DNA of 64,000 bases from Halichondria panicea. Its lineage: Eukaryota > Porifera > Demospongiae > Suberitida > Halichondriidae. The notes below the pieces were generated by a model. That model searched no databases and was not told the origin of the DNA. It saw nothing but the letters and a program-made list of their open reading frames with translations. Location of the stretch: assembly GCF_963675165.1 (NCBI RefSeq), contig NC_087377.1:5518042-5582041 (forward strand), given 5' to 3'. Below are positions 21,917 to 32,277 of this stretch, piece after piece; positions within the stretch are counted from its first letter, which is position 1, and each line of letters starts with the position of its first letter. The translations under genes and the position numbers were made by a program.

Positions 21917-23438
21917 GCCTCCTCCGATGCCGAACGCTTTCTTGAGTTCGCCTATTACACGTACACAGTTTCTAGAACTACTGAGACCCAGCCCACATCC
22001 TTCCCTGCTTCCTTCCAAACCAGCCACACCTCCAGCTCTGTCTTTGCAGCAACCAGCCCCACCTCCATATCTGCTGCAGCAACCAGCCCCACCTTCGACG
22101 AAGAGTTCGTAGACTATCTGCTCTCCTCCACAGCCAGTGAGAACCTACTTACTGCTCCAGTGGCAAGAAAATTCGCTCCCTGTACTGTAGGATCATTTTC
22201 TCAATCAGTGGGTACAGTTTTTCAACGGCTGATGGACACATGTCAGCTCAGTACTACTGCCCAAGCCAGTGAGCCGAAAAAAGAAGATGCTGTGTCTTTG
22301 TCGCCTCCACCAGGTGTAGTAAATCAGTATGGATGCAAAGCTGTTAATGTTCAACGTTCTAATATTCTAGCCATAGCTCTAGGCTTTTTCAGACTTGCTA
22401 AGTTTATTGGAGCTCATAGTAACCCAGCTCAATCTTAGAATTCGGTGTGAATACCAGCTTCAGTGCCGGACGGGGGTGCTAGCTACATGTGTTAAATATC
22501 AGTATGCCAGTTGTAACAATGTTATGTTCTTATACAGCATGGACTACTGGGCTCACCATTGCTGAAAAAGTTATAAAGGTTAGTGTTTGTGTGTGCCTAA
22601 ATTTGTACGTCGAGCTATTTTTAATGGCATCAAACCTATATCAATTGTGTGAGTGCAATGCAGTATCTGTCCAGCCCCTAATACACCAGAGGATTTGCCA
22701 GGGTCAAAAAACTTGACATAGCTAGACTTGTAATTAAGTATTAATAACCTTACTATGATGTGTTTTCAGGCTTAGAAGTTAGCATTAAATTATATGTGTT
22801 ATTAACTATTAAACGCACTAAAATTTGTCGGTGTGGTTGAGCATTCCTTATAATTAGTTGATCAAAGATATGTGGGTAATGGGTAATGTTGCGATTCCAA
22901 GTATTAATGTAGGGAACACTCATGCAGCCCGAGCCCCTCAACGTTCTTTGTTCTTGTGTTGATTACATGTGGTGTTTAATTGTGACTGAAGTTTCATTCA
23001 ATACAGGAAATTCCCACCACATCTGTTGGAGAGGGATCACTTCGAGGGATTTCTGTGGGACAAGGGCAGGAACACACTACTGAACAAGCAGCTCCGTCAC
23101 ATGCCACAAAAGTAGATGCCCTACTATCAAGCAATGGATTGACGTACAAAGACGGGAATAGGGAGTGCAAAGATGACCATATATTACATATTTCAAGGCA
23201 GCTGGAACAATGGGAGCTAGTAGCAACGTGGCTAGGATTAACGGCAGCTGAGAGAGAAGCTATCAAGGGTAACAATCAGAGTATAGAAATGATGAGATAT
23301 AACACTCTTAAGAAATGGAAATCTAAGGCGCTACTCAGTGGAACAGCTACGTATCGAGTTCTACTACAAGCTCTGTTGGATTGTGGCTGCAATGACCAAG
23401 CAAAGCAAGTGTGCTCGCTACTCAAGGAATTGTATTAG
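21917..23438 (+). CDS. Ser/Thr/Pro-rich protein with C-terminal Death domain
   Basis: Three exons agree in phase: about 21917-22313 (phase 1 end), 22538-22578 and 23007-23438. Exon 1 encodes a low-complexity Ser/Thr/Pro segment, then FDEEFVDYLLSSTASENLL and FSQSVGTVFQRLMDTC. Exon 2 is only 41 bp. Exon 3 ends in a Death-fold domain (HILHISRQLEQWELVATWLGLTAAEREAI...ATYRVLLQALLDCG). The start is unresolved: the ATG at 21894 is in another frame that closes at 22112, while the spliced frame lacks an ATG until about 22235. So an upstream exon, an acceptor near 21914, or a frameshift is needed. An adaptor role in death-fold signalling is inferred from the domain only. Confidence 0.6.
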
Positions 23439-23463
23439 CAAAAAAAGATTCTGAAATAGTGAC

Positions 23464-23507
23464 AAAACTATAATTTAGTGTTGTTTGTTTGTTTGTTTGT
23501 TTGTATT
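23464..23507. repeat. (GTTT)n microsatellite
   Basis: Short TTTG/GTTT tract just after the Death-domain stop codon. Confidence 0.85.
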
Positions 23508-23635
23508 TTGCTTCTTGTGTTGTTGATGATCTTTTTATCATAATTATTGATATAAGGAAAAGGGGCAGCTAGTGTAAAGGTAATAAACCCAGTAGATATA
23601 CTTTAATTAATATTAATTTCTTTCCCACTATATAA

Positions 23636-23743
23636 TAGTTAGACACTAGCTGTTTCAGTAGGAAGTTTCTTAGAAGCCCAAAGGGGGTTCTACTAGCCCT
23701 GAGGGCTTCTAAATCACGTGGAAACTTCCTAAATACGTGTCTA
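23636..23743. repeat. Fold-back MITE, shortened copy
   Basis: Same family as 21716-21851 but with a deletion in the left arm. It is followed by the same flank (AAGCATTTTAGATCATAGCA, then AACGCTCATACGCCTGA). Confidence 0.85.
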
Positions 23744-24000
23744 TATAAGCATTTTAGATCATAGCAACAACGCTCATACGCCTGAGAACAATCTCTAAGG
23801 CCTGGGTCAGGCACCGATAACATTAATTTTATTCCTTACCAACATGTAATGTAGATTTATGTAGAGATTCATAAGTCATAAGTGATTTATGTAGTGTTAA
23901 TGAGATTCATAATCAATATTAATGTTATTCATTGCAATTGATGTCAATTGTCAAGAAGAAATCAAGGTACTTGCTTAGCTAGCTGCTGGAACTATTGTAC

Positions 24001-25375
24001 AGAATCTTTAGCAACAAATGCAGTGGACTTGCACTAGTCGGGCGCCGCCGCCCTCCTTGAAGGAGGTCGGGAATCAAGCCTATCCACAGTTTTGTTCTGG
24101 CCTGTTACGCAATAGTATCATGAATATCATTCATTCTATGTGGGTGCTAACCAATAGCGATGAATATCATTTATTAAAGTGGGTGTTGGCCTCGCCTCTC
24201 AGTCAATCCAACGTGTGCAAAATTCACACGTGGTACAGTTGAGTGGGTGTGATCACTCCCCTTGAGATACTGCAATCTGATTGGAGCTGGTGGAATTGTT
24301 GGATTTCCAACAACAGAACAAAACTGTGGATAGGCTTTAGCCTCTACACAGGCTCTCCTTTTTCTGTTCTTTATCACAATCTTTCAATAAGATAAAATAC
24401 TGTATTAATCGTTCAATGAGATAAAATACGGTATTAATTGGAGGAATAAAGAAAGAAATAGACGTAGAGTTAGGAAAAGGAGAGCCTGTATCGGGAAGTC
24501 GCGTGAGGGTAGAAGGGTGGTAGAAGGGTGAAAATGAGCGTGGGCATGCTGAGCTAGAGATGTTGGACTGCCCACGTAGAGATCTATGACTAATAAAACT
24601 TTGCCTGCAGCAAGCTGGACATGGACTTGGAACTGGAAGTTTGCAAGCACTATAGCTAGCTATACCTTAGGCTTAGCTAGATGATCTACTAGTTATTATG
24701 TTCAGATTCTATCAGACTATCCACCTTTTCTTGTGTCTTTCTACATGCTATTATATAGTCTACTGGTAGTATAGATCAAGAATAGCTTAGTCATCATTAT
24801 CATATAGCAGGTAGCTACTGCCACCAGAGCTGGCCACGCTGGTTCTCTGATCTGACTTGCAGCACAGCTTGGTGTTGTCTCAGTACAATTAACTCTGAAT
24901 GCGTGGGAGAATATCTTACGTCACGATTGTGGGCTACATATCGCCCACGTTCATAAAAATCCTTGCGGATCACGCGATTTCCCGAACCAGGCCTTACTTT
25001 TTCTTAACTGTATGCCCATTTCTTTCTTTGCTGCCTCACTATGTCTTTCATGGATGAACAGTGACAACAGCAAGAAAAAGTAAGGCCTGGGATCGAGGCT
25101 AGATAGGCTTGATTCCCGACCTCAACGGTATAGAGGGCGGCGGCACCCGACTAGACTTGCACAAGGTAAGACTAGTTGTTTAGGCCCTCAAAAGATAGAG
25201 TAGGTTGTCATGATTATATTTCCAGCGGGGGAAGTCAATATGTGCAAAACTGCCTTAGCTATATACTGGCTTCTTTAGCTCTGACAGCCACTCTAGAGGT
25301 AGGCTATGCTGTGTATCTCAAGACTACAGTAACTCCTACTCTTCCCCCGCCGGATATTAGTACCTAGCAATGATA
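24001..25375. repeat. Local duplication, copy A (split by an insertion)
   Basis: 24002-24034 plus 25154-25375 match copy B (26110-26348) almost base for base when the intervening 1.1-kb element is ignored. Within it, TTTCCAGCGGGGGAAG and CTTCCCCCGCCGG are inverted, so the duplicated unit itself contains a small fold-back element. Confidence 0.88.
24035..25153. mobile_element. 1119-bp Mutator-like non-autonomous element
   Basis: Ends TAGTCGGGCGCCGCCGCC...CCGACTA with inverted arms of about 50 bp (a second matching block is GAGGTCGGGAATCAAGCCTA). Flanked by GACTTGCAC on both sides (24026-24034 and 25154-25162). The unoccupied site is preserved in copy B at 26133-26141. The interior contains further fold-backs: 24078-24097 versus 24310-24330, 24350-24365 versus 24475-24492, and 24984-24999 versus 25075-25092. 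Confidence 0.92.
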
Positions 25376-25847
25376 TAGTCTCGAATACCCGCCTCAACCT
25401 AAAAGCTTGAGTCTGGTCAAACTCACATTGAGGTTTGGTTCAAGTGTGTCCAGGAATTTCTTGGACATTTAATTGACCACAAGTGGGTGTGGAACACGAA
25501 TAAAATTATAGTCTACATGAACAGGACCTTTGGAACACCATGTCGAAATTAACAGCCTAAATGCTCATTTATGTGAATGTGACCATCGACCATGGTTTCA
25601 TGGCCCTCTAGCTCTGTGCAATGATGGCTTCAAGCTCAGTGTTTTTCTCGTAGGCTTTCAACTCCTAGCCTTAATTGATACACTGTCTGATATAGTATGT
25701 TCTGTCCCTAACATGCGGTGGCTTGTGGCTTTATCACTATGCTTGTGGGCGTGTATCCCACTTGACTTTGCTGACTGTGCAGAACAAAGTTCGTATGTGA
25801 GTTTGACCAGACTTAAGCTTTTAGGTTGAGGCGGGTATTCGAGACTA
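25376..25847. mobile_element. 472-bp Mutator-like non-autonomous element
   Basis: Inverted arms of about 50 bp beginning TAGTCTCGAATACCCGCCTC and ending in the complement. Flanked by GCAATGATA (25367-25375 and 25848-25856). No convincing ORF; the 99-codon frame inside is not conserved with anything recognised. Confidence 0.9.
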
Positions 25848-26109
25848 GCAATGATAAGTTCATCTAGCCTCTTAGCATCTTCATGACCGCATTTGTAGTT
25901 CTTCTTATTAAAAGTGGCATGACGTCATCACAATTTTTAGGGCTAATTAGCATAATTTGATTAGTTTTTTGGAAAAAGAAAACATTGAGCTTCATTTTGG
26001 ATCATTTTGATGCAGCATACACTGTATATTGCAAATAATACAGCAGTATGAACATAGTGTTAAATTTTGGTATTTACAGCTAGACCCGGGCCTTAACTAC
26101 GCAGAGCAG

Positions 26110-26348
26110 AATCTTTAGCAACAAATGCGGTGGACTTGCACAAGGTAAGACTAGTTGTTTAGGCCCTCAAAAGATAGAGTAGGTTGTCATGATTATATTT
26201 CCAGCGGGGGAAGTCAATATGTGCAAAACTGCCTTAGCTATACTGGCTTCTTTAGCTCTGACAGCCACTCTAGAGGTATAGGCTATGCTGTGTATCTCAA
26301 GAATACAGTAACTCCTACTCTTCCCCCGCCGGATACTAGTACCTAGCA
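26110..26348. repeat. Local duplication, copy B
   Basis: Second copy of the unit described for copy A. It retains the empty 9-bp site GACTTGCAC at 26133-26141 but has its own insertion at its right edge. Confidence 0.88.
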
Positions 26349-26591
26349 TAGCCTCGAGACCAGCCGTTCGTTATCTGAAAGAACGCCTGGTCAAGTTCTA
26401 ATGTGCAACTTATCTAGCTGAGTCAGCGTTTTATAGCATCATAATGATATTCATGGGTAATAGATCTACACCTTGGGCGGACCTTGTGTGGGCAATTACC
26501 GGTCCAAGAAATTCCTGGACCATAGAATGAGTGCCACATTAGAACTTTACCAGGCGTTCTTTCAGATAACGAACGGCTGGTCTCGAGGCTA
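26349..26591. mobile_element. 243-bp Mutator-like non-autonomous element
   Basis: Almost entirely two inverted arms: TAGCCTCGAGACCAGCCGTT... and its complement, about 50 bp each or more. Flanked by TACCTAGCA (26340-26348 and 26592-26600). Its insertion point is within a few bases of the one used by the 472-bp element in copy A. Confidence 0.9.
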
Positions 26592-26617
26592 TACCTAGCA
26601 ATCATCTAGCCTTGTTT

Positions 26618-27613
26618 TTATGGAGCTCCACTCAGGTCAAAAATGCATAACAGAATCATCGATGGATGGCAGGTCAATCATCGATCATTGCCAATCGGTT
26701 TGTCGATCACACCAATCGGTTCATCGATCATTTCCAATCGGTTTGTCGATCTTTAAGCTCCTCTATGCTTGACCCTTGACCTGAGCTCCTAACCTTCACT
26801 ATATTAGACTATAGACTGGAACTCGACTACTTACGTATTTATACGTATCAGCTATTAAAGATCAAGACAGAAGTGAAGCTCCAAGAGGGCCAGTCGTATT
26901 ATGAATTCTGATGTTTCCCAAGTTGCATGCCCTCTCTTCTTTTATACGCCCTTGGTATTTGTGTTTATGTAGGAAGTGATATCGTCACTTTGAGCTGGCT
27001 TTCTCCACTGGGGCAGAGTCAGTGCCTCCATTGGGGTTAGTTAGACTTGTCGCCTGTACTCGCATTCTGCCCAAAAGGAATGTTCCCCACATCATCAACC
27101 TGTGCACTCCACCTTACACTACCAACACAGTACCACAACCAGACAGCTCTTTTCAAAGAAAAATGCTGTATGGCCTCAAGAACCATGGAGGTTTTGGGAA
27201 GCGCTAAGTGTTGCTCATAACTCATAACTCTGTAAACACACTCTCATTTATGCCAGAACATGTTTTCTGTATTTAACCTCTTCGGATCATGAACATGCAT
27301 GCGTGTTATCATGTAATTTGCGTCACTTATTCATCCAGTATTGTCTTACACTGTTTTCTGAAGCTGTATTCCAGCATTATATATCTTTTACTTCAATTGA
27401 CATGTGCACATACAATGCGAAACTGTAAAGTTGAAAGGTCAAGGGTCAAACCGATTGGTGTGGTGATCGACAAACCGATTGGAAATGATCGACAAACCAA
27501 TTGGTGTGATTGACAAACCGATTGGCAATGATCGACAAACCGATTGGCAATGAGCTGATTGATGATCGATGATTCTGTCATGCATTTTTGACCTGAATGG
27601 CGCTCCATATGTT
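26618..27613. mobile_element. Element with tandem-repeat inverted arms
   Basis: Left arm 26618-26770 and right arm about 27425-27613 are inverted copies. Each holds several units of about 24 bp built on CAATCGGTTTGTCGATCA. Outer ends TTATGGAGCTCCACTCAGGT and the near complement at the right. The middle (26770-27425) has no recognised transposase. Target duplication unclear. Confidence 0.75.
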
Positions 27614-27627
27614 TATTTCTATATAAT

Positions 27628-27975
27628 TATGCCTCGGTGCGCATGCGCAAGAGAGGTATACGGTAGTGTGTTTGTGTGTCTGTGTAGACTGCTACAGCTG
27701 CTCAAGGATCAAGTGCATAGGCTTCTAGTCATGTTTACTTGGATTTTAATTTGTGGATTTGCAAAATAATGCTTCGTTCTCGAGTTATGCCTACTTGGAA
27801 TGCCATTGCAGCCTTTTCAGAAGAGTGCGTAACAAAACTTGTCCATGGAGTGTTGCTGCTCTACTTAGTAGCTAGTTCTGCACTGGAACGCTAGCTAGCT
27901 ATTGGTAGCTGCAACAGTGAGAAGAGAGTTGAGGCAGCCATTTAATAATCTTAGGCTTGAACTTTTGCCATCGAT
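27628..27975 (+). repeat. Dispersed repeat (GCCTCGGTGCGCATGCGC family)
   Basis: Plus-oriented copy from TTATGCCTCGGTGCGCATGC to the TTTTGCCATCGATCG end. Carries GCGCATGCGC at 27639-27648. Confidence 0.8.
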
Positions 27976-28808
27976 CGTTTTTAGGTAGGTGAACTATCAA
28001 GTAGCTAAGGTGAACTACTAGTAGCGCTCAGGGCCACCGTATACATACATACACAGGTTTTCTGAGATGCGATGTAGTATTAGTTGCCTCGCGCTAAGGC
28101 GCTCGGCAATTACTGGTGATGTACATAAACATAAAATAACGTTATCCGAGATCAAAGGAATAGCAGTGCCAATATATGGCATATTGCACTGCATATGGTC
28201 AGTCTGTACATGGCATACAGAAAATTGACCTTTCAGTGGAGTGCCTCATCTCCTACCCAAACTGTCAAATCATTGCTTTTATAGTGCATGGTTATTCTGG
28301 GAAATTTACCAGACAGCATATGTATGGTTTTGATGCAGTCAATATTGTGATTCCAGCCACCAAAACGACCAAATTACCTCGTATCTACGCATTCTATGCA
28401 GGTTTCTAAGTGTAAAAAGTATGGCAATTCGTGCCACAAGCTGTTTATTGGCCCGGTAGTAGATTGTGATCAAGGGCCTTTCATATATAGCCATGTAATA
28501 ACTATTACGTACAGATGTACAATCAGTCTCAAATAGTACACATTTTTCAACTGTTTATGTATTATTATAGTGACTAAAATACAAACCTCTAGTAGCCTCT
28601 TCTATAATGGTTTTGAATGCCAACATACCATAAAGACAATTCTCTCAATTTTTATGTGCTATGCTATTTATGTACGTTCACCACGTAATTTAAATAACAA
28701 AATTGAAATTGAAAATTTGACTGTATGCAGGGACTGAAATTTCACGAAACATGCATGCAAGGGTATAGTCGATTATAATTATACTGTGTTTCATTCTATT
28801 CCTATAGA
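27976..28808. other. Stretch upstream of the Roc-like gene
   Basis: A 77-codon open frame (28176-28409) lies here but resembles nothing recognised. A small hairpin (TTGCCTCGCGCTAAGGCGC / CTCGGCAA) is at 28083-28112. Exons 5' of the Roc-like gene should be here or further left; none could be chosen. Confidence 0.4.
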
Positions 28809-30961
28809 ATTAAAGAATGAATTGTCAAGCTCAGCCTTCAGTGAAGCCATGAAGGCTGGATTTGTCCGTGTGAACATTACTAATCTACTGTTTTTCGGAA
28901 TGGCCGGCACTGGTAAAACTTCCACTAAGCATCTCCTTCTGGGACTGCCTCCTCCTCAAGATCGAAATAGCACTCCATTAGCTAGCACAGCAGAGAGGAT
29001 ATGTGTTTGATAAATTCGTGACGCTACAAAGCTGAAAATAGAAGCTCAAGAAGATCCCTCTAGAACATGGAAACCAGTATCTAGTGATGATCTACAACGC
29101 TTTGTTGCTGATGCTATTAACTCTCATGTAACCAGCTTAGATCCTAACTCTAAAGCATCTGCTGTCCCACAAGAACTCAGCATTGCTCTGAAGCAACTTG
29201 AAGCTAGCGATGAATCAAGTACGCCAGTTGATGCAACTTCTTCAACTTCAATAGCTAGTTCAACTAAACTATCAGTATCTGGAGCAAAAACAAAGCAAGA
29301 AAGGAAAACCAGTAATACTGTTTCGAATGTAATGGCGAAAATTCAAAAGTTTTCTGATGCTGATCGTACTGCTGTTCAAGAAAAGTTAGGATCTCATTGG
29401 ATCTACATAATCGATAGCGGTGGGCAACCACACTTTCATAATCTACTGCCACTCTTCATGCCCAAGATTTCTGTAGCTCTGTACACTCTTCGTCTCTCTG
29501 ACTGCCTTGACGATCATCCGCTGGTTAAATACTACAAGGACAATCAGCCACTTGGTGAAGGTTTTAAGTCACGTCTCTCAGTTTTGGATAACTTCAAGTA
29601 TCTCGTGCAGTCAATTCAATCTCACAGTGAAAACTGCAAGCTGGTATGCATTGGTACTCACAAAGACCGTCAATCTGAATGCAAGGAAACGTTGTTTGAC
29701 AAGAATAAAACTTTTTTAAACTTTGCGGAGAACGATTGTATTAGGAAGTTTATTTTTTATTTCAATTTGAGGAGAAAAGATGTCATATTTCCTATTGATT
29801 GCAAGCACTGCGATTCTAACAGTAAGGAAGTGGCAAAGACAATTCGTGAAATATCTCAAGAGCTGAATAATATTGAAATCTTGGTTCCTTTTTGGTGGTT
29901 TGTTTTGGAAATTATTGTCGAAAAGGTTTCCAACGATGAAAACAGAAAAGTTTTAAGCAAGACCGAATGTGTAGAAATTGCAAAAACGCTGCATAATTTT
30001 CACGAAGATGCACTTTGTGAAGCTTTAAAATTTTTCCATGAGCATCACATATTTCACTACTATCCTGCCATTCTTCCGAATGTGGTGTTTTGTGATACTC
30101 AAGTGCTTCTCGATAAAGTAACAGAACTTGTCGAGTATGCTGCGTACATCCAAGGTAGTGATGATCCAGCATAATTATTATGGAAAGTGGCTTAACCGAG
30201 GAATTATTACAATTGAACTTTTATCTGAGAATTTTGAAAAGCATTATGTTGATGGACTTTTTTCACCCCATGATCTCATTGAAATATTCCAGCACTTGCT
30301 GATAGTCACCCCATTTCGTTTGTTCTCACAAAAGCAAAACAAGCGTTTCTATATGCCATCACTTTTATCTTTGCTCCCACCAACTCAAGTCAATGACAAA
30401 CGAGCTGATTTGCTTAAGACCGGTTTAATCCCACTCGTTTTACACTTTAAAAGTAACTGGCAGTGCTGTGGAGTGTTTTGCTGTCTACAAGTGTACCTGA
30501 TTAAAGAATGTGAATGGGAAATTGAAATGGAAGATCACCAGCCAAGTAGAAACTTTGTACAATTGATTCATCGAGAGGAAGATTGTTTTATCACGATAAT
30601 TGACGGGTTTTCATTTCTTGAAGTTCATTCCAGCAATAATCGAAAAGACATGTTGTCGTTGATATATGAAAACGTTCACTCTGGTCTTCGTTTAGCATAC
30701 CAAGCCCTGAAATACTCGTATGAGGATCCTGAAGTTGCATTTTTGTGTCCCCATGAATTGCCCTCTACTGAAGCAAGTGCAAGTCCCCAAGTGCCCCACC
30801 ACCCAGCTCGTGTTCTGGCTAAAGGCACTTCTATGAGGTGTACTCAACGCAATAGGATGATGTATAAGTTAGGAAACGGTCACAAAGATTGGCTCTCGGT
30901 GTGTTGTCCATCTATGAGTGTAGCCAGTGCGGTATTGCAATCGGAAACTGACAAACTGAAA
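28809..30961 (+). pseudogene. Roc/COR-like GTPase, damaged reading frame
   Basis: After a phase-1 acceptor (cctatag) the frame reads a P-loop GMAGTGKTS (28897-28925), a DSGGQPHF switch (about 29413-29436), GTHKD specificity motif (about 29652) and then a COR-like helical region (HEHHIFHYYPAILPNVVF...). A second frame takes over near 30140-30180 (GIITIELLSENFEKHYVDGLF...) and ends at a donor at 30961. Breaks: tandem in-frame stops TGA TAA at 29008-29013, caused by one extra T and one missing A in two adjacent runs, and a frameshift near 30150. The family hydrolyses GTP and acts in large signalling proteins. The 32278-36117 gene is a paralogue. Recent pseudogene or base-level assembly errors are both possible. 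Confidence 0.75.
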
Positions 30962-30984
30962 GGTAATACTTATGTTCGTTAATA

Positions 30985-32270
30985 ATTTTTCACCCATCCA
31001 GAATTCTCACAGCATTCTCAATACAGTACATAATTATACTGTCATAAATGAATATTATAGGATATACCACATCAACGAGGAGGATAATTATATGCATAAT
31101 TATATCGTCTGCTACCGTGTTTACTCCAAGGCGTGGCCGAGGATATATAGGGACGCATATTCTCCAGTAGATGTGGTGTATCTGACTTATATACTACGTG
31201 CATGACCATTGCACAGCACTCATAAAAGAAGCAACAATTCAATACACGATGCATACTGCATAAAGACGAGGCTATATATATACCGCCGTCAAAGAGCTAT
31301 TATAGCTTAGTTGGAGAGTAGCTTCCATATGATTATGCTGTCGATTTGGAGTCTTAGTTAGCGTACCTTTCTGTTCGCTCTTTTTGAGCAAATGGAAACT
31401 GTGCATGCCGCCATAACTTCAACCTAACTGATGTGTCGCAGAGTGCGTGACTATATTGTGGCAAATTCCACTATAGCTATATATTAGTGGCTGCATGGGA
31501 AAAGGATTAGGCCCAAATCGCTAGCGTTAGAGCCAGGGGCCCCATATCGCTTCTACATCGGTAAGCCACAAAACACGACAGTGATACTATAATATAGAAT
31601 AGATGCATGTACATGCACATGCAAGTCTGGTAACAATATAGATAGGTGTACACATGATGTATTTTCTGTGCTTGTTTCGATACTATACTGTCTGTGCTAT
31701 ACTACTGTCTGTGCATGCTCATACTGTCTGCATGTGCTTAAATTTTCTCTTACTCTGTGCCTTTGACAAAGATTTACTCCCACTGTTTGGCTATAATTAT
31801 AATATACAGGCCATTTGCTTCAGTATCGATATATCGTTGAAGATTTAAGCCATCAGATAGGCTTCTGTTTCATTCAGCTCCTCTCTGTGGAATTCAATTC
31901 TGTCAACAATTGCAATCAACAATAATAACGTAACACTATTATTATATTTATACCTCTAGACTTCTAATAGTTTTTGATCATGAGTGAAAGCAAAACAACA
32001 GCAAGGCATTAGCACAGCGCAGCTTGCACCACTCGTTGCATGGATATGCTGTACATGTAGCTTATTCATTCACCTTTATCAACAGATTTTCTTAGAAATA
32101 TTCCAATCACAACATTTTTACATTAATTTTAAATATAGGAGTATAACTATACTCCCTATAGACTGGATGCACTGTATGCGTGACTTCAATTCTCACAAGC
32201 AGTATATATATACAATCCCTTCATTTCTTGCCATGCTCTGAGTATTTAGACTTGGTGTATCTTGTTTTAC
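30985..32270. other. Intergenic stretch with repeat fragments
   Basis: 31060-31320 is a worn copy of the element at 62985-63360 (GATATACCAC..., TATA-like tract, ATGCATACTGCATAAAGACG). 31975-32045 matches the 3' end of the repeat at 39480-39520 (GGCATTAGCACAGCG). The first exon of the Ig gene was not found. Confidence 0.55.
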
Positions 32271-32277
32271 ATTGCAG

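Noticed and set aside
25530..25829. 99-codon frame inside the 472-bp element as a transposase
   Set aside because: No catalytic motif or domain pattern, and it runs into the inverted arm.
28176..28409. 77-codon frame before the Roc-like gene as its first exon
   Set aside because: No donor in the right phase and no recognised domain.
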